Shown: one piece after another, positions 13,484 through 20,188 of the stretch | Layout of the letters: each line of letters starts with the position of its first letter | Numbering within the stretch: the stretch's first letter is position 1 | Assembly (NCBI RefSeq): GCF_035270045.1 | Contig: NZ_DATFIP010000012.1 | Coordinates: forward strand, 1-20,188 | From: Salibaculum sp035270045 | Lineage (GTDB): Bacteria; Pseudomonadota; Alphaproteobacteria; Rhodobacterales; Rhodobacteraceae | Reading direction: 5' to 3' | Length of the DNA: 20,188 bases | Position numbers and translations under genes: made by a program | Notes under the pieces: generated by a model | Told to the model about the DNA's origin: nothing | Databases searched by the model: none | What the model saw: only the letters and a program-made list of their open reading frames with translations

Positions 13484-14950
13484 ATGAGCTTCACTCTCGC
13501 CATCGTGGGCAGGCCCAACGTGGGCAAGTCCACCCTGTTCAACCGCCTTGTGGGCAAGCGCCTGGCGCTGGTCGACGACCAGCCCGGCGTGACCCGGGAC
13601 CTGCGTGAGGGCGAGGCGCGCCTGGGCGACCTGCGCTTCACCGTCATCGACACCGCGGGACTGGAGGATGCCACCGACGACAGCCTGCAGGGCCGGATGC
13701 GGCGGCTGACCGAGCGCGCGGTCGAAATGGCCGATATCTGCCTGTTCATGTATGATGCGCGGGTAGGGGTGACCGCCACCGACGAGGTCTTCGCCGATAT
13801 CCTGCGCCGCAAGTCCGCGCATGTCATCCTGGCGGCCAACAAGGGCGAGGGCCGCGCGGCGGATGCCGGCGTGATGGAGGGCTATGCCCTGGGCCTGGAC
13901 GAGCCGCTGCGCCTGTCGGCCGAACACGGCGAGGGGCTGAGCGAGCTGCTGGAGGTGCTGACGCCCCTGGCCGACGGTTACGCCGAACGCGCCGCGCGCG
14001 ACGCTCCCGAGACGGATGTCGCGATCGAGGACCCCGATGCCGAGGCGGACCTGTCCCGGCACCAGCCGAGCGCCGACAGGCCGTTGCAGGTGGCGGTGGT
14101 GGGGCGCCCCAACGCGGGCAAGTCCACGCTGATCAACAAGATCCTGGGAGAGGACCGCCTGCTGACCGGACCCGAGGCCGGGATCACACGTGATGCCATC
14201 TCGCTGCGGATGGACTGGGGCGGCACGCCGGTGCGGCTCTTCGACACCGCCGGGATGCGCAAGAAGGCCCGGGTCCAGGACAAGGTCGAAAAGCTTTCGG
14301 TGTCGGACGGGCTGCGCGCGGTCAGGTTCGCCGAGGTGGTGATCGTGCTTCTGGACGCGGCAATTCCCTTCGAGCAGCAGGATTTGCGCATTGCCGACCT
14401 GGCCGAGCGCGAGGGCCGTGCGGTTGTCGTGGCGGTCAACAAGTGGGACATCGAGGACGACAAGCAGGCCAAGCTGAAGGGCCTGAAGGAGGCCTTCGAC
14501 CGGCTCCTGCCACAATTGCGCGGGGCGCCTCTGGTCACGGTTTCGGCCAGGACCGGTCGCGGGCTGGACCGGCTGCATGACGCGGTGCTGCGCGCCCACG
14601 ACATCTGGAACCGGCGGGTGACAACGGCGCAGCTAAACCGCTGGCTGAGCGGTATGGTCGAGGCACATCCACCCCCCGCGCCGGGCGGGCGGCGGATCAA
14701 GCTGCGCTACATGACGCAGGTCAAGACGCGCCCGCCGGGCTTCGTGGTGATGTGCTCCAACCCCGAGAAACTGTCCGAGGGCTACACCCGCTACCTGGTG
14801 AATGGCCTGCGCGAGGATTTCGACATGCCCGGCACGCCGATCCGACTGAGCATGCGCGGCCAGGGTGACAAGAATCCCTACAAGAACCGCAAGAAGTCCA
14901 CGCCGTCGCGCCTGCGCAAGCACCTCGGGAAAGGCCCTGCCGACGGCTAG
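13484..14950 (+). CDS. der: Ribosome-associated double GTPase Der (EngA)
   Basis: An essential GTPase for late 50S ribosomal subunit maturation, cytosolic. Of 488 residues: first G domain (about 4-168) with G1 GRPNVGKST, switch region GVTRD, G3 DTAG and G4 NKGE (the canonical motif is NKxD); an acidic linker (APETDVAIEDPDAEAD); second G domain from about 203 with G1 GRPNAGKST, G3 DTAGMRKKARV, G4 NKWD and G5-like SARTGRGLD; and a C-terminal KH-like domain (VVMCSNPEKL through YTRYLVNGLREDF) ending in a basic tail (NPYKNRKKS). The ATG at 13484 begins directly with the conserved MSFTLAIVGRP; the ribosome site is weak (TGGAAC). Last gene of the plus-strand cluster. Confidence 0.98.
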   Translation: MSFTLAIVGRPNVGKSTLFNRLVGKRLALVDDQPGVTRDLREGEARLGDLRFTVIDTAGLEDATDDSLQGRMRRLTERAVEMADICLFMYDARVGVTATDEVFADILRRKSAHVILAANKGEGRAADAGVMEGYALGLDEPLRLSAEHGEGLSELLEVLTPLADGYAERAARDAPETDVAIEDPDAEADLSRHQPSADRPLQVAVVGRPNAGKSTLINKILGEDRLLTGPEAGITRDAISLRMDWGGTPVRLFDTAGMRKKARVQDKVEKLSVSDGLRAVRFAEVVIVLLDAAIPFEQQDLRIADLAEREGRAVVVAVNKWDIEDDKQAKLKGLKEAFDRLLPQLRGAPLVTVSARTGRGLDRLHDAVLRAHDIWNRRVTTAQLNRWLSGMVEAHPPPAPGGRRIKLRYMTQVKTRPPGFVVMCSNPEKLSEGYTRYLVNGLREDFDMPGTPIRLSMRGQGDKNPYKNRKKSTPSRLRKHLGKGPADG

Positions 14951-15055
14951 CGTGACCAGGCGGGGCGCTTCCGCGCGCTTTCACTCTGGCGGGTGGCGCG
15001 GTGACGCCCTGTCCCTGCCCCTGCGCGCGATGCACCGGCCGGACGCTGGATATTT
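14951..15055. other. Short gap between convergent der and the TspO-like gene
   Basis: About 105 bp, GC-rich. No T-tailed hairpin, no RNA gene and no credible small gene seen. Confidence 0.4.
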
Positions 15056-15769
15056 TCAGCCAGAAGAAGCCCGCGGCAGCAGCGCGCCGACCCCAGCGAC
15101 CAGCGCGATGGCGAGCGCCGCGCCGAGGCTGACGGAGAGCGGGTCGCCTCCGTTGGCCACGATGATGCCGATGAGGGCCCAGGCCAGTGTCAGGGCATAT
15201 TCCAGCCGGCGGCGAAGGGCCACGATCACCGCCAGCCCGGTCAGCGTCGCCCCGGCCAGGCCCAGCCAGGCCCAGCCGAGAGCCCCTGTCAGGACACCGT
15301 GTCCGGCGGCCGTGCTGCCCAGCGACACGAAGGAGGCCGCCGTCAGCCAGCCCGCATAGACAGTCACAGGCGCATGAGCCAGCCAGCGGTCGCGGCCGGG
15401 GCTGCGCAGCGCGGCCAATATGGCGGCGCCGGCCATGATGAAGATCGTGACCGTGGCCCAGACCGGGCTCTGGTTCGCGATCCAGAGCCAGGGCGTGCCG
15501 ACGGCGAGGCTGAGCAGCAGCGGTGCGCGCATCCGGTCCCAGGCCGGATCATTGGCCCGCGCCCAGAGGCCGAAGCCGGCCGAGACCACCAGCCAGCCGT
15601 AGATCAGCCCCCAGATGGCGAAGGCATAGCCTGCGGGCTGCACCGGCGGATCGACCTGGGGGACGGGCAACTGGTCCGCGCGGAAACCCGAGAAGGGGTC
15701 CGTCACCAGCGGCGAAAGCACGAAGGCGAGGGTGAAGAGGGCAGTCAGGAGGGCGAGGGGCTGTTTCAT
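15056..15769 (-). CDS. TspO/MBR-like tryptophan-rich multi-pass membrane protein
   Basis: A 237-residue polytopic inner-membrane protein with about eight hydrophobic helices. The segment PAGYAFAIWGLIYGWLVV and later Trp-rich helices resemble the longer TspO-like proteins often annotated as tryptophan-rich sensory protein. Classical TspO (about 160 residues, five helices) binds porphyrins and regulates photosynthesis genes in Rhodobacter, but this protein is longer and that role should not be transferred. The ATG at 15769 is chosen because GAGGAAA lies about ten bases upstream and the next residues (MKQPLALLTALFTLAFVL) start the first helix. The frame further upstream is Arg-rich shadow. It lies 191 bp downstream of serS on the same strand and converges with der. 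Function unknown. Confidence 0.75.
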   Translation of the reverse strand: MKQPLALLTALFTLAFVLSPLVTDPFSGFRADQLPVPQVDPPVQPAGYAFAIWGLIYGWLVVSAGFGLWARANDPAWDRMRAPLLLSLAVGTPWLWIANQSPVWATVTIFIMAGAAILAALRSPGRDRWLAHAPVTVYAGWLTAASFVSLGSTAAGHGVLTGALGWAWLGLAGATLTGLAVIVALRRRLEYALTLAWALIGIIVANGGDPLSVSLGAALAIALVAGVGALLPRASSG

Positions 15770-15811
15770 GCGCGGGTTTCCTCGTGATCGGTCGGTGCAG
15801 GATACGCCAGG

Positions 15812-15836
15812 CCGGGGGGATGCGATACCCCGCCGG
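15812..15836. repeat. Stem-loop between serS and the TspO-like gene
   Basis: CCGGGGGG and CCCC-G-CCGG form an eight-pair stem with one bulged G and an eight-base loop. It starts 43 bp upstream of the TspO-like start. There is no T-run, so it could be part of that gene's leader or a processing stem; role unknown. Confidence 0.4.
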
Positions 15837-15960
15837 GTGGTAGAGAGGCAAAATCCGTTGGGCGCGACCCGGGCTGGCATTGCGCGGCTTGGACGCGCCG
15901 CCCGGGGTCCATCGCGGGGGCGGGCAATCCGGTCGGTTGGAAAAATCAGACCTGGCTCAC

Positions 15961-17253
15961 CTAGACGAGTGTGCCGTCCGCCGCGATGCCGGTCCTGCCG
16001 CGCAGGTAGGGATGCAGGGCCTCCGGCAGGGTGACCGAGCCATCGGCCTGCTGGCCGTTCTCCAGCACGGCGATCAGCGTCCGGCCCACGGCAAGGCCCG
16101 ACCCGTTGAGGGTATGCACGAATTGCGGCTTGCTGCCATCCGCCGGTTTGAAGCGGGCGTTCATGCGCCGCGCCTGGTAGGCGCCGCAGGTCGAGATCGA
16201 GCTGATTTCGCGATAGGTGTCCTGGCCGGGCAGCCAGACCTCGATGTCATGGGTCCGGCGCGCGCCCGCGCCCATGTCCCCGGCGCACAGGACGACCGTC
16301 CGATAGGGCAGCGCCAGTGCCTCCAGGATGGCCTCGGCGCAGGCGGTCATGCGCCGATGCTCTTCCTCGCTTTCATCGGGATGGGTGATCGAGACCATCT
16401 CGACCTTTTCGAACTGGTGCTGGCGCAGCATGCCACTGGTGTCGCGGCCCGCCGATCCGGCCTCGGACCGGAAGCACTGGGTATGGGCGACGTGGCGCCG
16501 GGGCAGACTGTCGGCCGGAACCGTCTCGCCGTTGACGAGATTGGTGAGCGTAACCTCGGCAGTGGGGATCAGCCACCAGCCATCGGTCGTCTTGTAGCTG
16601 TCTTCGCCGAACTTGGGCAGTTGGCCGGTGCCATACATCATCTCGTCGCGTACCAGAACCGGTGTGATGGTTTCGGCAAGGCCATGATTTTCAACATGGA
16701 AATCAAGCATGAACTGGGCCAGTGCCCGGTGCAGCCGGGCCGTCGCGCCGGCCAGAACCACGAAGCGGCTGCCCGAGAGCTTGGCGGCCGTCTCGAAATC
16801 CATGCCGTGTTTGGCGGCGGGGATCTCGTAGTGCTCCAGCGGGGTGAAATCGAAGGTGCGCGGGCTGCCCCAGCGCTTGATCTCGACGTTGTCGGCCTCG
16901 TCTGCGCCGTCGGGGATGTCTTCGGCGGGCAGGTTGGGCAGGCCCATGAGGGCATCATGCAGCCGGGCGTCCTCGGCCTTGGCCTCCTCCTGCAGGCGGG
17001 CGATATCGGCCTTTTTCTGAGACACTTCCGCGCGCAGGCGTTCGAACTCGGCCTCGTCGCCCTTGGCCTTGGCCGCGCCGATCGCCTTGGCGGCCGCATT
17101 GGCCTCGGCCTGGGCGGTCTCGGCGGCCTGAATTTTCGCGCGGCGGGACTCGTCGATGGCCAGGATCTGCTCGGAGACCGGTGCCACCCCACGACGCGAC
17201 AGGGCCGCGTCAAAAGCGGCGGGGGTGTCTCGGATCGCGCGGATGTCATGCAT
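15961..17253 (-). CDS. serS: Seryl-tRNA synthetase
   Basis: Class II aminoacyl-tRNA synthetase that charges tRNA-Ser (and tRNA-Sec where present), cytosolic dimer. The 430-residue length is normal. The N-terminal tRNA-binding antiparallel coiled coil spans about residues 30-105, followed by the catalytic core with motif 2 region CFRSEAGSAGRDTSGMLRQH, the HQFEKVEM strand, SSISTCGAYQARRMNARF, and motif 3 GSGLAVGRTLIAVLENGQ. The ATG at 17253 (MHDIRAIRDTPAAFDAALSRRG) has AAGGAC seven bases upstream. It ends with TAG. The gene lies divergent from yajC, with a 385-bp gap between them, and leads into the TspO-like gene. Confidence 0.98.
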   Translation of the reverse strand: MHDIRAIRDTPAAFDAALSRRGVAPVSEQILAIDESRRAKIQAAETAQAEANAAAKAIGAAKAKGDEAEFERLRAEVSQKKADIARLQEEAKAEDARLHDALMGLPNLPAEDIPDGADEADNVEIKRWGSPRTFDFTPLEHYEIPAAKHGMDFETAAKLSGSRFVVLAGATARLHRALAQFMLDFHVENHGLAETITPVLVRDEMMYGTGQLPKFGEDSYKTTDGWWLIPTAEVTLTNLVNGETVPADSLPRRHVAHTQCFRSEAGSAGRDTSGMLRQHQFEKVEMVSITHPDESEEEHRRMTACAEAILEALALPYRTVVLCAGDMGAGARRTHDIEVWLPGQDTYREISSISTCGAYQARRMNARFKPADGSKPQFVHTLNGSGLAVGRTLIAVLENGQQADGSVTLPEALHPYLRGRTGIAADGTLV

Positions 17254-17516
17254 GGGTCTGTCCTTGGCGTGAATCGTTCTTGGCGTGCTTATGCATCAGA
17301 TTCGCGAGCAGGTGTAGTGCGGGTTCATCGCTCCGCCCACCCGTGCCGGACGCCGTCCTGGGAGCCCGCGCGGGGGTCATGCGGCATCCGCTGTCGCAGG
17401 GCCGATGCCGACCCGGTCGCGGCCGGTCCTCGGCGAAAGCGTCACAGGAAAACCGGGATCTGTCATCGACTCCTGCCCTGGAATCCGATCCCTTTGACCC
17501 CCTGACGCATTGCACC

Positions 17517-17582
17517 CGCGCGCCGTTTGCCCCATATCCACCCGCAAGCATGCGCGGGTGCGTTGCCAAACGGCCCCGCGCG
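17517..17582. repeat. Three-tier nested inverted repeat upstream of yajC
   Basis: Outer arms CGCGC (17517-17521) and GCGCG (17578-17582); middle arms GCCGTTTG (17522-17529) and CAAACGGC (17567-17574); inner arms CACCCGC (17539-17545) and GCGGGTG (17554-17560) around the loop AAGCATGC. This gives twenty base pairs, all Watson-Crick, interrupted by a 3-nt bulge and a 9/6-nt internal loop. It ends 56 bp before the yajC ATG and overlaps the putative -35 box. Confidence 0.6.
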
Positions 17583-17591
17583 TTTTAACAC
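17563..17591 (+). promoter_or_regulatory. Putative yajC-secDF promoter
   Basis: TTGCCA (17563-17568, 5/6 to consensus) and TAACAC (17586-17591, 3/6) are 17 bp apart, giving a leader of about 40 bases. TTTAAC at 17584 with a 15-bp spacer is an alternative -10. The -35 sits within the right arm of the nested inverted repeat. Confidence 0.35.
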
Positions 17592-17638
17592 GTCGCCGTC
17601 GCCCGCAGCCGCCGGGCCAAGCCATAAAAGGACACCCG

Positions 17639-17917
17639 ATGGAAGCGCTCGCCCAATTCGTGCCATTGCTGCTGATCTTCGCGATCATGTATTTCCTGCT
17701 GATCCGGCCACAGCAGAAAAAGATGAAAGAACATCGCGCAATGGTCGAAGCCCTGCGCAAGGGCGACCGTGTCGTCACCCAAGGCGGCATGATCGGCAAG
17801 GTGACGCGCGTGCAGGAGGGCGAGCTTGAGATCGAGGTGGCCCAAGGCGTCAAGGTTCGGGTGGTCCGCCACACGATTGCCGAGGTCCGCTCCAAGACCG
17901 AGCCTGCGGAAGGCTGA
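17639..17917 (+). CDS. yajC: Preprotein translocase accessory subunit YajC
   Basis: A small single-span inner-membrane protein of the SecDF-YajC accessory complex, which helps the SecYEG translocon. The 92-residue protein begins MEALAQF, has one transmembrane helix (about 7-24, FVPLLLIFAIMYFLLI) followed at once by the family signature RPQQKKMKEH, then a small cytosolic beta domain (KGDRVVTQGGMIGKV). Length and layout are typical. AAAGGA lies about six bases before the ATG. The frame is open further upstream, but that part crosses the inverted repeat and promoter and is not coding. The secDF gene follows after 66 bp on the same strand. Confidence 0.96.
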   Translation: MEALAQFVPLLLIFAIMYFLLIRPQQKKMKEHRAMVEALRKGDRVVTQGGMIGKVTRVQEGELEIEVAQGVKVRVVRHTIAEVRSKTEPAEG

Positions 17918-17983
17918 TTTGGCCGCTTGACCACGTTTTGACTCGACCCTGCTTTACACGCCCCTGCCGGAAAGCCCCAAGAC

Positions 17984-20188
17984 ATGCTGAAGATCGACCT
18001 GTGGAAACGAGTTCTCATCTGGGGCGTGGTGGCTCTGGGGCTTTTGCTCGCGGCGCCCAACGCGTTCTACAGCCGCGTCGAGACGCATAACGACGCGGTC
18101 AAGAGCGTTGAGCAAGGCACCGCCCCGGCGCAGGTTGCCGATGCGCTTGGGCAGTGGCCCGATTGGCTTCCCTCGGGGTTGGTCAATCTGGGTCTCGACC
18201 TTAGGGGCGGGGCGCATCTTCTTGTCGAGGTCAAGGTCGAAGAGGTCTATGAGGCGCGGCTTGAGGGGATGTGGCCCGAAGTGCGCAACCTGCTTCGGGA
18301 CAACCGCGACGAGGTTGGCCCGATCCGATTGCAGCGCGAGACCGGCGACAGCCTTGTCGTGCGCTTGGTCGAAAACCCGGACGCGGTGGGGCAGGCGGCC
18401 CAGATCGTGCGCGGATTGGCGCGACCGGTCACATCGCTTTCCGGCGCCGGATCAAGCGATATAGAGGTCACGACCGAAGGCGACAGTGTGATTGTCCGTC
18501 TGAGCGAAGCCGAACAGCGCGCCACAGACGAACGCACGGTGCGCCAAGCGCTTGAAATCATTCGCCGCCGGATCGACGAGGTGGGCACGCGAGAGCCCAC
18601 GATTCAGCGCCAAGGCTCGGATCGCATCCTGATTCAGGTGCCGGGCATCGGCAGCGCGGCCGAGTTGAAGGACCTGATCGGAACCACAGCGCAGCTGACT
18701 TTTCAGCCGGTTGTGAGCCGGACCTCGAACCCGGATGAACGGCCCGGCGCGGGCAACGAAATCCTGCCCTCGCTCGATGAAGAGGGCGCATATTACATCC
18801 TTGAACGCGCGCCGGTTGTGACCGGCGATGAATTGGTCGATGCGCAGCCGGATTTCGATCAGAACGGCCGGCCTGCGGTGTCGTTCCGCTTCAATCCGAC
18901 GGGCGCGCGCAAGTTTGGCGATTACACCGCAGAGAATATCGGCAATCCCTTTGCCATCGTGCTTGATAACGAGGTGATCAGCGCGCCGGTGATCCAGAGC
19001 CATATTCCGGGTGGGTCGGGCATTATCACGGGCCGCTTCACGGTCGAGGAATCGACCAACCTTGCCGTTCTTCTACGGGCCGGTGCCCTGCCTGCGGGGC
19101 TCGATTTTCTTGAAGAGCGCACCATCGGCCCGGAATTGGGCGCCGACAGTATCGAGGCGGGGCAGATCGCCTGTATCGTGGCTTTTGTCCTTGTGCTCGC
19201 GTTCATGTGGGCGAGTTACGGCACCTTCGGGCTTTTTGCGAATATTGCACTCATCATCAACGTGGGGTTGATATTCGGCCTGTTGAGCATGATCGGCGCG
19301 ACACTGACATTGCCGGGGATCGCGGGGATCGTTCTGACCATCGGGATGGCGGTGGATGCCAATGTCCTTGTCTTTGAGCGTATTCGTGAAGAGGCGAAAA
19401 CCGCCAAGGGCCCGGCGCGCGCGATCGAACTGGGTTATGAAAAGGCGCTGAGTGCGATTGTGGATGCCAACATCACCACGCTCATCACCGCCGTGATCCT
19501 TTTCGCCATGGGGTCAGGTCCGGTGCGGGGCTTCGCGATCACGCTGGGCCTCGGCATCATCACGTCGGTCTTTACCGCCATCTTTGTCACCCGTCTGCTG
19601 ATTATCATCTGGTTCGAGCGCAAGCGGCCCAAAAAGCTGTTTCAGGGCCGTTCGCTCCGCCTTGTGGCCAAGGATACGGCATGGGATTTCTTCCGCCGTT
19701 GGCGGATGTGGCTCGGAATTTCGGGGCTTCTTATCGTTCTTGCGGCCGGGTCCTTCATGCTTCAGGGGCTGAATTTCGGCATCGACTTCAAGGGCGGGAC
19801 GACGATCCGCACAGAAAGCGCGCAACCCGTCGATATCGGCGAATACCGTGATGCGATCCAGCCGCTGGAACTCGGGGATGTGACGATCACCGAGGTGTTC
19901 GACCCGACATTCGGACCCGATCAGAACGTCGCGATGATTCGTATCCAAGCCCAGGAGGGCGAAGAGAGCGTGAGCGCGGATGTCGTGGCCTCGGTCGAGG
20001 CGGCGTTGCAGGAGGCGGTGCCGGATATCAATTTCACCTCGGTCGAAAGCGTCGGACCCAAAGTCTCGGGTGAGTTGATCACCACGGCGGCAATCGCGGT
20101 TCTCTTGGCCATCGGTGCGGTGCTTGTCTATATCTGGCTGCGCTTTGAATGGCAGTTCGCGCTCGGGGCGGTGGCCGCACTCGTGCAT
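17984..20188 (+). CDS. secDF: SecD-SecF fusion protein translocase subunit, 3' end cut by the window edge
   Basis: Proton-driven membrane subunit that pulls exported proteins to the periplasmic side of SecYEG. The frame is open without a stop for all 735 visible codons. SecD part: first helix (KRVLIWGVVALGLLLA), NLGLDLRGGAHLLVEV, periplasmic domain with IIRRRIDEVGTREPTIQRQG, then helices containing IAGIVLTIGMAVDANVLVFERI and ITTLITAVILFAMGSG, ending IWFERKRPKK at about residue 550. It continues straight into a SecF start (LRLVAKDTAWDFFRRWRMW), helix, and NFGIDFKGGTTI at about 600, then the SecF periplasmic domain and next helix (from AIAVLLAIGAVLVYIW). SecD and SecF are usually separate proteins in proteobacteria. 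The ribosome site before ATG 17984 is poor (GGAAAG, 11 bases away), so coupling to yajC is likely. GC and codon use are lower than upstream genes. Confidence 0.93.
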   Translation, partial: MLKIDLWKRVLIWGVVALGLLLAAPNAFYSRVETHNDAVKSVEQGTAPAQVADALGQWPDWLPSGLVNLGLDLRGGAHLLVEVKVEEVYEARLEGMWPEVRNLLRDNRDEVGPIRLQRETGDSLVVRLVENPDAVGQAAQIVRGLARPVTSLSGAGSSDIEVTTEGDSVIVRLSEAEQRATDERTVRQALEIIRRRIDEVGTREPTIQRQGSDRILIQVPGIGSAAELKDLIGTTAQLTFQPVVSRTSNPDERPGAGNEILPSLDEEGAYYILERAPVVTGDELVDAQPDFDQNGRPAVSFRFNPTGARKFGDYTAENIGNPFAIVLDNEVISAPVIQSHIPGGSGIITGRFTVEESTNLAVLLRAGALPAGLDFLEERTIGPELGADSIEAGQIACIVAFVLVLAFMWASYGTFGLFANIALIINVGLIFGLLSMIGATLTLPGIAGIVLTIGMAVDANVLVFERIREEAKTAKGPARAIELGYEKALSAIVDANITTLITAVILFAMGSGPVRGFAITLGLGIITSVFTAIFVTRLLIIIWFERKRPKKLFQGRSLRLVAKDTAWDFFRRWRMWLGISGLLIVLAAGSFMLQGLNFGIDFKGGTTIRTESAQPVDIGEYRDAIQPLELGDVTITEVFDPTFGPDQNVAMIRIQAQEGEESVSADVVASVEAALQEAVPDINFTSVESVGPKVSGELITTAAIAVLLAIGAVLVYIWLRFEWQFALGAVAALVH

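Larger units (their letters stand above)
17254..17638. other. 385-bp divergent intergenic region serS / yajC
   Basis: No gene is evident. On the serS side are two 9-bp direct repeats (CTTGGCGTG at 17263-17271 and 17279-17287, 16-bp period); on the minus strand the copy nearer serS supplies the AAG of its ribosome site. The middle (about 17300-17490) is plain GC-rich DNA in which I see no structure. The yajC side holds a nested inverted repeat (17517-17582), a promoter-like pair and a good ribosome site (AAAGGA, about six bases before ATG 17639). I see no tRNA or recognised riboswitch. Confidence 0.6.

Noticed and set aside
15880..17505. Plus-strand 541-codon open frame antisense to serS
   Set aside because: Shadow frame with no recognisable motif; serS motifs 2 and 3 are intact on the minus strand.
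17254..17516. tRNA or small RNA gene between serS and yajC
   Set aside because: No cloverleaf, no conserved tRNA T-loop sequence and no T-tailed hairpin found by eye.
17918..17983. Separate promoter for secDF in the 66-bp gap after yajC
   Set aside because: TTGACC and TTTACA are present but 20 bp apart, too far for a confident sigma-70 pair; co-transcription with yajC is simpler.
19514..20188. Minus-strand open frame reaching the right edge
   Set aside because: Antisense shadow of secDF; Arg/His/Asp-rich with no family signature.

Overview
The window is about 20 kb of GC-rich, gene-dense bacterial chromosome. The proteins look most like those of an alphaproteobacterium of the Rhodobacteraceae (Roseobacter-type) group. 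This rests on serS-yajC-secD/F order, an Atm1-class ABC exporter, an alphaproteobacterial-style Der whose first guanine-specificity motif reads NKGE, and a LysM protein with a Pro/Ala/Glu-rich linker. The assignment comes from recognition of protein style, not from a search. Almost everything is housekeeping or envelope biology. I see no IS element, phage, CRISPR array, toxin-antitoxin pair, tRNA or rRNA.

Layout, left to right. (1) 1-4830: the 3' part of a rarD-like permease meets a convergent LOG-family phosphoribohydrolase with a 40-bp coding overlap. LOG is divergent from a membrane-anchored LysM protein, and a compact intergenic region carries interleaved promoter-like boxes for both. An Atm1-type exporter follows the LysM gene. 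(2) 5033-11103, minus strand: an envelope efflux operon of periplasmic adaptor then RND pump (ATGA overlap), with a secreted dienelactone-hydrolase-like enzyme 198 bp downstream. Its upstream region contains two palindromes at the likely promoter. (3) 11360-14950, plus strand: a YfgM-like TPR protein, the lipoprotein BamB and the GTPase Der, the same order as yfgM-bamB-der in gammaproteobacteria. This links the Sec translocon, outer-membrane protein assembly and ribosome maturation. (4) 15056-17253, minus strand: serS followed by a TspO-like multi-pass membrane protein. (5) 17639 to the right edge, plus strand: yajC, then a single open frame that runs through all of SecD and into SecF without a stop. 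This SecDF fusion is cut off by the window end.

The window is therefore rich in cell-envelope and secretion functions: translocon accessories (YfgM, YajC, SecDF), OMP assembly (BamB), peptidoglycan binding (LysM), efflux (RND) and an Atm1 exporter. I found no convincing undescribed multi-gene system. The non-coding features most worth checking are a three-tier nested inverted repeat just upstream of yajC (17517-17582) and the double-palindrome control region of the RND operon (11185-11226). The secD-secF fusion and its lower GC content are the most notable coding features. Promoter and hairpin calls were made by eye.
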